From JALZHR01 sp036389695 (GTDB lineage Bacteria; Acidobacteriota; Blastocatellia; Pyrinomonadales; Pyrinomonadaceae), in NCBI GenBank assembly GCA_036389695.1, contig DASVWG010000413.1, positions 1 through 28,368 of the forward strand: a stretch of DNA of 28,368 bases, given 5' to 3'. Shown here in pieces: positions 1 to 7,443 of this stretch. Position 1 is the first letter of the stretch. Every line of letters begins with the position of its first letter. The notes beneath the pieces were generated by a model. The model ran no database searches and was not told the DNA's origin. It was given only the letters and a program-made list of their open reading frames with translations. A program made the position numbers and the translations under genes.

Positions 1-1678
1 ATAAATCTAAAGCATTCTCTGGCATGTGGTCTGTTCTTGCCCAATCCAAAATTTCGCGCGGCAATAAATGTGTTTGCATTATCGCTTCGAATTCTGGTTT
101 ATCATAGTCTTTTATGTATTCCAAAGGATTTCTGTTGGTAATGTCAAGATTTGTAATTTGAGTCAGGTAAGCAATATTCATCAAACTATCGTTACTAATT
201 CGATTCTTATGATAATTATTCAAAACGTAGTCCGAATTAGTCGGGAAAATATGATGCAAATTAGGTTTATCGGTTGAAAAGAAAAAGTTTTGAACTAAAA
301 CTTCTCTGTCACAGTGCTCCCAATCTTTTGGTTGCAGGCTTGCGAAAAGCGAAAGAATCGCGCGGCTTAATCTCCCTTTGGAACTATAAGAAGCCCGTCT
401 AAGTTTTTCTCTGTCGATTAAGAATCGATAGAATTCATAAGTATGGTTTTGCTTTTCGTTATTCAAAAACTCAACGCTCCCAAATAATTCCGTTGTATTA
501 GTTAAGTAATCATAGTTTTGAAACGAATAATACCAGAAATATTTTTTAAGAAAATCATAATTCGGGTTTTGATTTTTGTAAAAATAAGCTGTAATTGTGA
601 AATAGAAATATCTAAAAGGAATCAAATGCGGCGTTTTAATATGCAGATGATTTTCAAAAAAATCGAAAGTTTTAAGAATTGCTCTTTTCGCATCTTCCCA
701 GATAACAAGAATATGTTCGGTTTTAATTTCGTTTAGATAACGTTCGGTAATATTTCTGACGCCGCTGTAGCTGATATTTTTACTGATTAAAACCGCGAGT
801 GCCTGTAAATAATCAAGGTCGCTGATTTGCATAAACGGACTCTGGTTAGAATTTCTAAAATCATCAATCAAATCTCTTAAATAAAAACCTTCATCTGTTT
901 CTGAACCAGGTCGAAATGTTTTTGCAACGACAATATCAAAGATATTTAAAGGTTTCCCAGCTTGGTTGATGCGTTCAAATATCTGACAAACTTCAGATAC
1001 TTGTATTCCTTTTACTTCAATAAAAGAAACGCGATAATTATCTAGAATTTCTCTCATCCTACGAAGTTCTTTGCGAACTTTATGGTCGTAATCTTTATAG
1101 TCGGAGTTTTCATGTTCAACAAGTTTTCGTTCGACACTTCCGAAATTGTTTTTAATATCAATCAACTTTACGATAAGTCCTTCGTCAAAGCGTTTTTTCT
1201 TGCCGATATTCTGTCTGATTTCGCCTTGTCGGTCGTCTATTTCATCCCAAAATAAAAATCTGTTTTTATAACTTTCGTCATCCGTATCGCTATCAATCGG
1301 AATTGTTAAGTCGATATAGAGTGAGGGATTGAAATTAGGTCTGCCTTCAATGCTTCCGCCATATAAAGAAGTTAATAAAGACGTAGTTCTTTGTTGTCCG
1401 TCTAGTATATATTGATATTCGTTTCTACTGAAATTCGGGTCAGTAATTTGATGCCCACCAATTTCTCTGTGATTCTGAAGTTTCAAATCCGTTTTCCAAA
1501 TAAGAATACTTCCAAGCGGATAAAATTTATAAATACTGTCCCATAATTTTTTTACATTTTCTTTTTCCCAAACAACTTCTCTCTGAAAGGTGGGGATTTG
1601 ATAGTTTTTACTTAACAATTCGTCAAGGTATGTCGTTAAGCCTTTATTTGTCGGAAAAATTCTGTCTGTGTAGTTCAT
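1..1678 (-). CDS. DUF262/DUF1524 (GmrSD/SspE-like) protein, 3' end cut by window edge
   Basis: I translated this frame from the minus strand. It starts at an ATG (1676-1678) and stays open for about 559 codons to the window edge, so the C-terminus is missing. The N-terminal half shows the DUF262 (ParB/sulfiredoxin-like nucleotidase) hallmarks: IPTFQREVVW near residues 28-37, PLGSILIW near 54-61 and DGQQRTTSL near 93-101. Around residue 475 there is HHIFP, followed by a conserved Asn-rich stretch (NRISNDSLMNIAYL, then TNLDITNR), which fits the DUF1524 HNH-type nuclease domain. Proteins with this pair of domains include the GmrSD type IV restriction enzyme and SspE, which attack phage DNA. The gene is visibly AT-richer than everything to its right, with Lys/Asn/Ile-rich codon use, which suggests horizontal acquisition. 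Family assignment is strong; the anti-phage role is inferred. Confidence 0.88.
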   Translation of the reverse strand, partial: MNYTDRIFPTNKGLTTYLDELLSKNYQIPTFQREVVWEKENVKKLWDSIYKFYPLGSILIWKTDLKLQNHREIGGHQITDPNFSRNEYQYILDGQQRTTSLLTSLYGGSIEGRPNFNPSLYIDLTIPIDSDTDDESYKNRFLFWDEIDDRQGEIRQNIGKKKRFDEGLIVKLIDIKNNFGSVERKLVEHENSDYKDYDHKVRKELRRMREILDNYRVSFIEVKGIQVSEVCQIFERINQAGKPLNIFDIVVAKTFRPGSETDEGFYLRDLIDDFRNSNQSPFMQISDLDYLQALAVLISKNISYSGVRNITERYLNEIKTEHILVIWEDAKRAILKTFDFFENHLHIKTPHLIPFRYFYFTITAYFYKNQNPNYDFLKKYFWYYSFQNYDYLTNTTELFGSVEFLNNEKQNHTYEFYRFLIDREKLRRASYSSKGRLSRAILSLFASLQPKDWEHCDREVLVQNFFFSTDKPNLHHIFPTNSDYVLNNYHKNRISNDSLMNIAYLTQITNLDITNRNPLEYIKDYDKPEFEAIMQTHLLPREILDWARTDHMPENALDL

Positions 1679-1707
1679 AAGCTAAAATATCCAAGATTTT
1701 CATATAT

Positions 1708-1736
1708 TTGAAAACGATTGTAAAGTAAAGGATAAA
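1708..1736 (+). promoter_or_regulatory. possible sigma-70 promoter for the nucleotidyltransferase
   Basis: The 64-nt divergent gap between the DUF262 gene and the nucleotidyltransferase holds TTGAAA, 17 nt, then GATAAA. That is 5/6 and 4/6 matches to the consensus. The -10 lies so close to the ATG at 1743 that the transcript would be almost leaderless. The overlapping AAAGGA at 1726-1731 could instead be a ribosome-binding site. Weak call. Confidence 0.25.
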
Positions 1737-1742
1737 ATCATT

Positions 1743-2201
1743 ATGGCGACGCTTTTAGAAGAATTATCACAACTCGTTTCCGCATTTGACGAAAACGAAA
1801 TCGAATACGCGGTGTGCGGCGGATTGTCTCTGGCGATTCACGGTTTTACACGGGCGACTTTGGATATTGATATTTTGATTCAAGCCGAATCGCTGGAAAA
1901 AGCCTACGAAATAGCGGCGGAAAAAGGTTATGATATTCGCGGGCTTGATATTTCGTTTAAGGAAAGAGCCGTCGAAATCCGTCGCGTGTCGAAGATTGAC
2001 GACAACGGCGAGGTGCTTTCGCTCGATTTATTGCTCGTTACGCCGCAGGTTCAGGACGTTTGGGAAACAAAAGAGAAAATTGATTTTTTGGGAAGTCGGC
2101 TTTCAGTCGTTTCGCGCGAAGGTTTAATAAAAATGAAAAAACTCGCGGGCAGACCGCAGGATTTGGCGGATATTTCGAGGTTGGAAAATGAAGAAAGTTG
2201 A
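1743..2201 (+). CDS. small nucleotidyltransferase (AbiEii/DUF6036-like)
   Basis: This 152-aa protein has a nucleotidyltransferase-fold signature near its N-terminus: CGGLSLAIHG (residues 25-34) followed by TLDIDILI (residues 39-46). This is the G-G/S plus D-x-D metal-binding arrangement of the polymerase-beta-like superfamily. A further acidic segment, LSLDLLLV near residues 92-99, could supply the third carboxylate. There is no large second domain, so it belongs to the minimal group that includes AbiEii-type toxins, MNT-type antitoxins and DUF6036 proteins. It starts at ATG 1743 with AAAGGA upstream. A 60-aa ORF overlaps its 3' end and then cydA. The substrate cannot be told from sequence: it could act on tRNA (toxin), on a protein partner (MNT) or on a small molecule. 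Confidence 0.7.
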   Translation: MATLLEELSQLVSAFDENEIEYAVCGGLSLAIHGFTRATLDIDILIQAESLEKAYEIAAEKGYDIRGLDISFKERAVEIRRVSKIDDNGEVLSLDLLLVTPQVQDVWETKEKIDFLGSRLSVVSREGLIKMKKLAGRPQDLADISRLENEES

Positions 2202-2370
2202 TATGTCCGAACAGGCTATTTTAAGACGCTTAAAAACGGTTGACCAATTGCGCGAGCTTTGCCTGTCTTTGATGAAAGCCAAAAAAGCTTCGGACGAAAA
2301 AGCCAGGCAAGATAAAGCCGCGGAAGAAAGAGAAAACGAATTCATAAAACCGGAAACAATTGATGGATGA
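2188..2370 (+). CDS. 60-aa partner protein of the nucleotidyltransferase
   Basis: This short ORF overlaps the nucleotidyltransferase by 14 nt and the start of cydA by 8 nt. GAGG upstream of ATG 2188 is a reasonable ribosome-binding site; ATG 2203 (MSEQ...) is an alternative start, preceded by TGATATG at the upstream stop. The first half is an amphipathic helix (ILRRLKTVDQLRELCLSLMK); the second half is highly charged (Lys/Glu/Ala), probably helical or disordered. No domain is recognised. Two-gene overlap with a minimal nucleotidyltransferase suggests a partner or antitoxin-like role, which is inference only. The tight overlaps and the absence of any other reading of the gap support it being translated. 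Confidence 0.55.
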   Translation: MKKVDMSEQAILRRLKTVDQLRELCLSLMKAKKASDEKARQDKAAEERENEFIKPETIDG

Positions 2371-3688
2371 CCTGCTCGCGGCGCGTTCGCAGATGGCGAT
2401 GTCGCTCGCGTTTCACATCATTTTCGCCGCCGTCGGCATCGCGATGCCGCTGTTGATGGTGATTGCCGAATGGCGCTGGCTGCGCACCGGAGACGAAATT
2501 TATCTCACCTTGACTAAACGCTGGGCGAAGGGCACGGCGATACTTTTTGCGGTCGGCGCGGTTTCCGGCACGGTGCTTTCCTTTGAGCTCGGTTTGCTGT
2601 TTCCCGGTTTTATGGGCTACGCCGGCGCGATTATCGGGATGCCGTTTTCGCTCGAAGGCTTCGCGTTTTTCACCGAAGCGATTTTTCTCGGAATTTATCT
2701 TTACGGCTGGAATCGGATTTCACCGAAGGCGCATTTACTGGCGGGCGTGATTGTCGCTTTAAGCGGCGCGCTTTCGGGCATTTTCGTTGTCATTGCGAAC
2801 GCGTGGATGAACGCGCCGACGGGTTTTCGGATAGTTGACGGAAAGCCGGTCGATATTGACCCGATTGCGGCGATGCTGAATCCGGCGGCGTTTACGCAGA
2901 CGCTGCATATGACGCTTGCCGCTTATGCCGCGACCGGTTTCGTCGTGGCGGGAATTCACGCTTTTATGCTTCTGCGCGACCGGAACAATCGTTTTCACCG
3001 GCTCGCGCTTTCCATTGCTTTGACGGTCGGCGGAATCGCTTCGATTTTGCAGCCTTTGAGCGGCGACATTCTCGCCAAAGCGGTGGCGAAAAATCAGCCC
3101 GCGAAGCTCGCCGCTTTTGAAGGACATTTCCGGACCGAGACGGGCGCATCGCTGCGCATCGGCGGCATTCCCGACGAAGAAGCGGGCACAACGAGCTACG
3201 CGATTGAGATTCCGTATGCGCTGAGCATCCTCGCGCACGGCGACCCGCAGGCGACGGTCAAAGGCTTAAACGAATTTCCGAAAGACGAGCGTCCGCCGGT
3301 CGCGATTGTTCATTTCGCGTTTCAGATTATGGTCGGCTGCGGAATGCTGATGCTGGCAATCGCCGTTTGGAGCGCGTGGCGATATCGTCGTCGAGAGGCG
3401 GGAAAATGGCTCGATTCGAAATGGTTTCTGCGCGCCTTGATTATCGCCGCGCCGCTCGGTTTTATCGCGATTGAAACGGGCTGGATTGTGACGGAAGTCG
3501 GGCGTCAGCCGTGGATTATCTACGGCGTGATGCGAACTTCGGAAGCCGTGACGCCGATGCCGGGACTCGTCGTGCCGTTCATTACTTTTACGATTCTATA
3601 TATTTTTCTCGCCATCATTACCGCGTGGCTTTTGTGGCGACAAGTGGCGGCGAGTCCGTCAGAACCGCCTGCGGTAGCGGGCGGGTGA
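2363..3688 (+). CDS. cydA: cytochrome bd ubiquinol oxidase subunit I
   Basis: Subunit I of the terminal quinol oxidase that reduces O2 to water in the cytoplasmic membrane. The ATG at 2363 is preferred; a TTG at 2360 is in frame directly before it. Numbered from that ATG, His18 (LAFHIIF) and His182 (TLHMT) match the heme-ligand histidines of the family. Glu98 and Glu105 (SLEGFAFFTEAIF) match the conserved helix glutamates of the E. coli enzyme. GRQPW followed by YGVMRTSEAVTP is the C-terminal family signature. At 441 aa with a compact periplasmic loop it resembles the short-Q-loop, CIO-like group. It overlaps the 60-aa ORF upstream and is followed by cydB. Its last residues (SEPPAVAGG) are encoded by the left arm of a 29-bp inverted repeat, so the C-terminus looks repeat-derived. 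Confidence 0.95.
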   Translation: MDDLLAARSQMAMSLAFHIIFAAVGIAMPLLMVIAEWRWLRTGDEIYLTLTKRWAKGTAILFAVGAVSGTVLSFELGLLFPGFMGYAGAIIGMPFSLEGFAFFTEAIFLGIYLYGWNRISPKAHLLAGVIVALSGALSGIFVVIANAWMNAPTGFRIVDGKPVDIDPIAAMLNPAAFTQTLHMTLAAYAATGFVVAGIHAFMLLRDRNNRFHRLALSIALTVGGIASILQPLSGDILAKAVAKNQPAKLAAFEGHFRTETGASLRIGGIPDEEAGTTSYAIEIPYALSILAHGDPQATVKGLNEFPKDERPPVAIVHFAFQIMVGCGMLMLAIAVWSAWRYRRREAGKWLDSKWFLRALIIAAPLGFIAIETGWIVTEVGRQPWIIYGVMRTSEAVTPMPGLVVPFITFTILYIFLAIITAWLLWRQVAASPSEPPAVAGG

Positions 3689-3766
3689 ACGTTTACAAAA
3701 GACTCGTTTATAACTAAGTTTAGACTTTCAGCATTTAACCCGCCCGCTACCGCAGGCGGTTCTGAC
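3658..3766. repeat. 29-bp perfect inverted repeat joining cydA and cydB
   Basis: The arms are 3658-3686 and 3738-3766, perfectly complementary over 29 bp and GC-rich, separated by 51 nt. The left arm contains the last codons of cydA (stop at 3686-3688). The right arm ends one base before the cydB ATG at 3768. In mRNA it would form a very stable hairpin, which may hold back ribosomes or RNases between the two genes. AGGCGG in the right arm is the only Shine-Dalgarno-like sequence for cydB. Confidence 0.93.
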
Positions 3767-3767
3767 T

Positions 3768-4790
3768 ATGGAAACGATTATCGCCGGAATTATGATTGCG
3801 TCGCTCGTTTTTTACGCGCTGCTCGGCGGCGCGGATTACGGCGGCGGCGTTTGGGATTTGTTGGCGTTCGGCAAACGGGCGAAAGAGCAGCGAAAGCTTA
3901 TCGCCGACGCCATCGGACCGGTCTGGGAAGCGAATCACGTCTGGCTGATACTGGTAATTGTTATTCTTTTTACGGCTTTTCCGCCCGCGTTTGCGGCGCT
4001 TGCGACGGCGCTGCATATTCCGCTGACGCTTCTTTTAATCGGCATTATCCTGCGCGGCGCGGCGTTTACGTTTCGCACTTATGACGTTCAGCGCGACGAC
4101 GTGCAAAGGCGCTGGAGCCTTGTTTTTTCGATTGCCAGCATTATTACGCCGGTTCTTTTGGGCATCACGCTCGGCGCCATCGCTTCCGGTCGGATTCGCG
4201 TGGAAAACGGCTTGGTGACGACCGGATATTTTAACTCGTGGCTCGCGCCGTTTCCGTTTGCCGTCGGTTTTTTCGCGCTCGCGCTGTTTGCCTATCTCGC
4301 GGCGGTTTATCTGACTCTGGAAACGACCGAACGTGATTTGCAGGAAGATTTCCGGCGGCGCGCGCTCGCCTCCGGCGCAGTGGTTGGTTTACTGGCATTG
4401 ATTGTTTTTCTGTTAGCGGAAACGGGCGCGCCGACCGTGCGGGCGGGAATCGGTCGAAGCTCGTGGGCGCTCGGTTTGCATCTTTTGACCGCGATTTCCG
4501 CAACCGGCGCGTTTTACGCTTTGTGGACGAGAAAATATAAATTGGCGCGCGCTTTTGTTGCCGCTCAGGTTACTTTGATTTTGCTCGGCTGGGCGCTGGC
4601 GCAGTTTCCTTATCTGATTGAGCCGGACGTGACGATAACTTCCGCCGCCGCGCCGCGCATCACTCTGCAGCTTTTGCTCGGAGCGCTCGCGGCTGGCGCG
4701 TTTCTGCTTTTTCCGTCTTATTATTATTTATTCCGCATTTTCAAAAGCGACACGGCTTTCACGAATCTTTCTGATAAAATTAATAAATAA
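3768..4790 (+). CDS. cydB: cytochrome bd ubiquinol oxidase subunit II
   Basis: This 340-aa, strongly hydrophobic protein is the second subunit of the bd oxidase. Near the N-terminus ALLGGADYGGGVWDLL (residues 17-32) corresponds to the family's conserved Asp/Gly segment. IGPVWEANHVWLILVIVILF (from residue 49) is the strongest family signature. Eight or so further hydrophobic segments follow. It lies 79 nt after cydA, and the intervening bases are almost wholly occupied by the 29-bp inverted repeat and its loop, so co-transcription with cydA is expected. I see no cydX-like micro-ORF or cydDC genes after it; the ACMSD-like gene begins 4 nt downstream. The ATG at 3768 is the first start after the hairpin. 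Confidence 0.94.
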   Translation: METIIAGIMIASLVFYALLGGADYGGGVWDLLAFGKRAKEQRKLIADAIGPVWEANHVWLILVIVILFTAFPPAFAALATALHIPLTLLLIGIILRGAAFTFRTYDVQRDDVQRRWSLVFSIASIITPVLLGITLGAIASGRIRVENGLVTTGYFNSWLAPFPFAVGFFALALFAYLAAVYLTLETTERDLQEDFRRRALASGAVVGLLALIVFLLAETGAPTVRAGIGRSSWALGLHLLTAISATGAFYALWTRKYKLARAFVAAQVTLILLGWALAQFPYLIEPDVTITSAAAPRITLQLLLGALAAGAFLLFPSYYYLFRIFKSDTAFTNLSDKINK

Positions 4791-4794
4791 GCAA

Positions 4795-5805
4795 ATGCTG
4801 AAAATCGACATACACACGCATATTCTGCCGAAAAATATTCCCGACTGGAAGACGCGATTCGACTACGGCGGCTTTATCAAACTGGAGCATCACAAGCCCT
4901 GCTGCGCGCGGATGCTGAAAGACGACGGAAAATTTTTTCGCGAGGTTGAGGACAACTGCTGGAGCGCCGAAAAACGCATCGAAGAATGCGACCGTTTCGG
5001 CGTCGGCGTTCAGGTTTTATCGACCGTGCCCGTCATGTTCAGCTATTGGGCAAAGCCTTTGGACGGTTTGGAAATCGCCAGATTTCTGAACGACCAGATT
5101 GTTGAAACGGTCGAAAAATTTCCGAAACGATTCGTAGGTTTAGGAACCGTGCCGCTGCAGGATGCCGCGCTTGCCGTCAAAGAATTGGAAAGATGCAAAG
5201 AAATCGGCTTGTCAGGCGTGCAAATCGGCTCGAACGTCAATCAATTAAATTTGGGCGAGCCGCAGTTTTTTGATTTTTTTAAAGCCTGCGAAGAATCGGA
5301 GATGGCGGTTTTCGTTCATCCGTGGGAAATGATGGGCGAAAAAGATATGCAGAAATACTGGCTGCCGTGGCTGGTCGGAATGCCCGCCGAGACTTCGCGC
5401 GCTATTTGTTCTTTGATTTTTTCGGGCACGCTCGAAAAGTGCAAAAACTTAAGAATTTGTTTCGCGCACGGCGGCGGCTCGTTTCCGGCGACCATCGGGC
5501 GCATCGAACACGGTTTTCTCATGCGCCCGGATTTATGCGCCGCCGACAATCAATGCAACCCGCGCGATTATCTCGGCAAAATTTATTTCGATTCGCTTGT
5601 CCACGACGCGGCGATGCTCGATTATCTGGTTAAACTGGCGGGCGCCGACAAAGTCGCGCTCGGCACGGATTATCCTTTTCCGCTCGGCGAGACGGAAGCG
5701 GGAAAATTGATTGAAACGAGCGATTTCGACGAAGAAACCAAATCGCTGCTGCTTCACGGCGCGGCTCTGCAATGGCTCGATTTAAAGAAGGAAGATTTTT
5801 TATAA
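4795..5805 (+). CDS. acmsd: 2-amino-3-carboxymuconate-6-semialdehyde decarboxylase (ACMSD)
   Basis: A metal-dependent amidohydrolase-fold decarboxylase of the kynurenine pathway. It converts ACMS to 2-aminomuconate semialdehyde and so diverts tryptophan or 3-hydroxyanthranilate carbon from NAD synthesis. The 336-aa length equals that of animal ACMSD, and long blocks match it from memory: STVPVMFSYWAKP, YWLPWLVGMPAET, GTDYPFPLGE. Metal ligands are in place: His7 and His9 (DIHTH), His175 (VHPW), His225 (FAHGGG) and Asp292 (GTDYP). It starts 4 nt after the cydB stop, so it is probably translated from the cyd mRNA. No other kynurenine-pathway enzyme is in the window, so its metabolic partner genes must lie elsewhere. 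The bacterial homologue is called nbaD in Pseudomonas. Confidence 0.93.
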   Translation: MLKIDIHTHILPKNIPDWKTRFDYGGFIKLEHHKPCCARMLKDDGKFFREVEDNCWSAEKRIEECDRFGVGVQVLSTVPVMFSYWAKPLDGLEIARFLNDQIVETVEKFPKRFVGLGTVPLQDAALAVKELERCKEIGLSGVQIGSNVNQLNLGEPQFFDFFKACEESEMAVFVHPWEMMGEKDMQKYWLPWLVGMPAETSRAICSLIFSGTLEKCKNLRICFAHGGGSFPATIGRIEHGFLMRPDLCAADNQCNPRDYLGKIYFDSLVHDAAMLDYLVKLAGADKVALGTDYPFPLGETEAGKLIETSDFDEETKSLLLHGAALQWLDLKKEDFL

Positions 5806-5811
5806 AGGGAA

Positions 5812-5999
5812 TGTAGGGGCAGGTCTTGTGCCTGCCCAATGAGCGCGAAGCGCGAAAAAAAGAATAGCCACGAAAGAACACGAAAAAGACACGAAATATT
5901 ATTTATTTCTTTTTCGTCTTCATTCGTGAAATTTCGTGGCTAATTTCTTAAACGTTTATTCGCTGCGCTCATTGGGCAGGCACAAGACCTGCCCCTACA
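5812..5999. repeat. nested inverted repeat between convergent genes
   Basis: The outer arms 5812-5846 and 5965-5999 are perfectly complementary over 35 bp. Each arm is itself partly palindromic (GGGCAGG...CCTGCCC). Inside lies a second inverted structure: CACGAA units near 5868-5896 (spacing 10-11 nt) face TTCGTG units near 5918-5941. The whole element fills the 216-nt gap between the ends of ACMSD (plus) and terC (minus). It could serve as a bidirectional terminator or RNA-end stabiliser. There is no recognisable transposase or target duplication. Confidence 0.9.
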
Positions 6000-6021
6000 A
6001 ATTTGGTTGACGCTGCATTTT

Positions 6022-7014
6022 TTACTGAGCTTTGGTTAATTCATCTTGAACAATGTCAGTTTTTAGCGGAAAAATCAGCGAAATAATTACCGAAAGCGCA
6101 ATCGTGCCGAGGATAAACAGCAGCGACCAGCTAATCGGGAATTTGCCGCCGTAGTAATCGTTGAGCCAGACCATTTTCAAGCCGACGAAAACCAGCACGA
6201 CCGCGAGACCGTATTTCAGCAAGTGAAATTTCGAAATCGCGCCCGCCAGCATAAAATACATCGAGCGAAGTCCGAGAATCGCGAAAATATTCGATGTAAA
6301 GACGATTAAAGGTTCATTCGTCACCGCGAAAATCGCCGGAACGCTGTCGACGGCGAAGATTATGTCGGTCGCTTCCAGAAACAGAAGCGCGATGAAAAGC
6401 GGCGTCGCGTGCAGAATATTTTCTTTGCGCACGAAAAAGCTTTTGCCGTCAATTTCGTGCGTGACGGGCATAAAGCGTTTGAAAATGCGAATCAGAAAGT
6501 TTTTTTCCGGCTCGATTTTCTCATTATCCGAAAACATCATCTTGATGCCGGTGAAAATCAGAAAAGCGCCGAAAAGATAGATAACCCAGTGAAACTGCAT
6601 CAGCGCCGAACCGAGCGCGATAAACATTGCGCGAAAGATGAGCGCGCCCAAGATGCCGTAAAACAAAACGCGGTGCTTGTATTTCGCCGGAATGCCGAAA
6701 TAGCTGAAAACCAAAACGAAAACGAAGATGTTATCAATCGAAAGCGAATATTCGATGACGTAGCCGGTCAGAAATTCGAGCGCCGCCTGCCAACCCGTTT
6801 CCGCGCCGAATTTTGCCGACGCGTATTGATAAAAAATGAAGTTGAAAGCGAGCGCGAGCGCGACCCAGACGATGCTCCAAATGGTCGCTTCCTTAAACGA
6901 AACGACGTGCGCCTTGCGATTGAAAACGCCCAAATCCAGCGCGAGCATCAGCAAAACGAATAACAAAAAGATGCCGTAAAACCACCAGTAATCGGCGAAA
7001 GGGAACAGACTCAT
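6022..7014 (-). CDS. TerC-family integral membrane transporter (probable Mn2+ exporter)
   Basis: This 330-aa polytopic membrane protein has the two TerC signatures. EYSLSIDNIFVFVLVFSYFG is in the N-terminal half, and LEATDIIFAVDSVPAIFAVT is in the second half. Their paired acidic residues in membrane helices form the putative metal path. The family includes E. coli Alx and B. subtilis MeeF/MeeY-type proteins, which move Mn2+ out of the cytoplasm or load secreted enzymes. The ATG at 7012-7014 is chosen over the in-frame TTG directly before it because AAGGAG sits 7 nt upstream of it. The preceding leader contains a yybP-ykoY riboswitch and a terminator hairpin, which independently supports Mn2+ control. 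The C-terminus ends in the gap shared with ACMSD. Confidence 0.92.
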   Translation of the reverse strand: MSLFPFADYWWFYGIFLLFVLLMLALDLGVFNRKAHVVSFKEATIWSIVWVALALAFNFIFYQYASAKFGAETGWQAALEFLTGYVIEYSLSIDNIFVFVLVFSYFGIPAKYKHRVLFYGILGALIFRAMFIALGSALMQFHWVIYLFGAFLIFTGIKMMFSDNEKIEPEKNFLIRIFKRFMPVTHEIDGKSFFVRKENILHATPLFIALLFLEATDIIFAVDSVPAIFAVTNEPLIVFTSNIFAILGLRSMYFMLAGAISKFHLLKYGLAVVLVFVGLKMVWLNDYYGGKFPISWSLLFILGTIALSVIISLIFPLKTDIVQDELTKAQ

Positions 7015-7051
7015 CAAAAAACTCCTTTTGAAATATTTATTATTTCATCGC

Positions 7052-7101
7052 AAAAGGAAAAGACCTTTCACGACTTTTTGTAAAATGTCGCAGAAGGTCT
7101 T
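7052..7101 (-). terminator. intrinsic terminator of the riboswitch expression platform
   Basis: On the minus strand AAGACCUU...UGCGAC pairs with GUCGUG...AAGGUCUU around an A/U-rich loop, with one internal mismatch, followed by UUUUCCUUUU. The 5' strand (CCUU) overlaps the region expected to close the aptamer's P1 stem. Ligand-stabilised P1 would therefore prevent the terminator and switch terC on. Confidence 0.75.
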
Positions 7102-7198
7102 GATATTTTCTTCGTTGAGCCGAACCGCTTTCGACAGAAGCGATTGTATTGACGGCTTCAACAAACCCTTTCAGGCTATCTACTCCCCTTAAATTGTC
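7088..7198 (-). ncRNA. yybP-ykoY manganese riboswitch
   Basis: Read on the minus strand, the leader of the terC gene begins with AAGGGGAGUAG (5' side at 7180-7190). It continues with GCCGUCAAUACA, and then CGGCUCAACG and AAGACCUU. These match the conserved blocks of the yybP-ykoY class: the GGGGAGUA loop, the CGUCAnUACA internal loop and the CCUU closing strand. That class senses Mn2+ and is commonly found upstream of TerC/MntP-type genes, as here. An intrinsic terminator hairpin follows before the start codon. I judged it by eye; a covariance-model search would settle the exact ends. Confidence 0.78.
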
Positions 7199-7271
7199 AC
7201 TTTTAGTTTAACAAATCAGGTATCAACAGTCAAAAATTCGGTAGTGTTACAAACGGCTGATATATTAATGC

Positions 7272-7300
7272 TTTTCTCAAAAACGACCCTTTTGAGAAAA
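7272..7300. repeat. 11-bp AT-rich hairpin in the terC/orphan-gene divergent gap
   Basis: TTTTCTCAAAA, a 7-nt loop, then TTTTGAGAAAA form a perfect 11-bp stem. It lies in the 429-nt region between the terC start (7014) and the orphan gene start (7444). The rest of that stretch holds the riboswitch and terminator (7052-7198) and otherwise nothing I recognise. The hairpin has no clear T-tract on either side, so a protein-binding site is as likely as a terminator. Confidence 0.5.
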
Positions 7301-7443
7301 TTCTCCGTTAATGTTTTTGACTCTATCACACGCAAAATCGGATTCTTAACAGGAACCATTCCCGACAATAATCTATAGTATGAATGTGATGCAGAATCAT
7401 TGCGCATCATAAGTTAGGCGCTCACCGCTGGCAAAGGAAAATT

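Noticed and set aside
7216..7410. 64-aa minus-strand frame between terC and the orphan gene
   Set aside because: No ribosome-binding site, no recognisable motif, and it overlaps the 11-bp hairpin. Not supported as a gene.
7409..7430. GTTAGGC before the orphan gene resembling an integron attC core
   Set aside because: No facing GCCTAAC-type partner or long palindrome is found before or after the gene, so there is no attC site.
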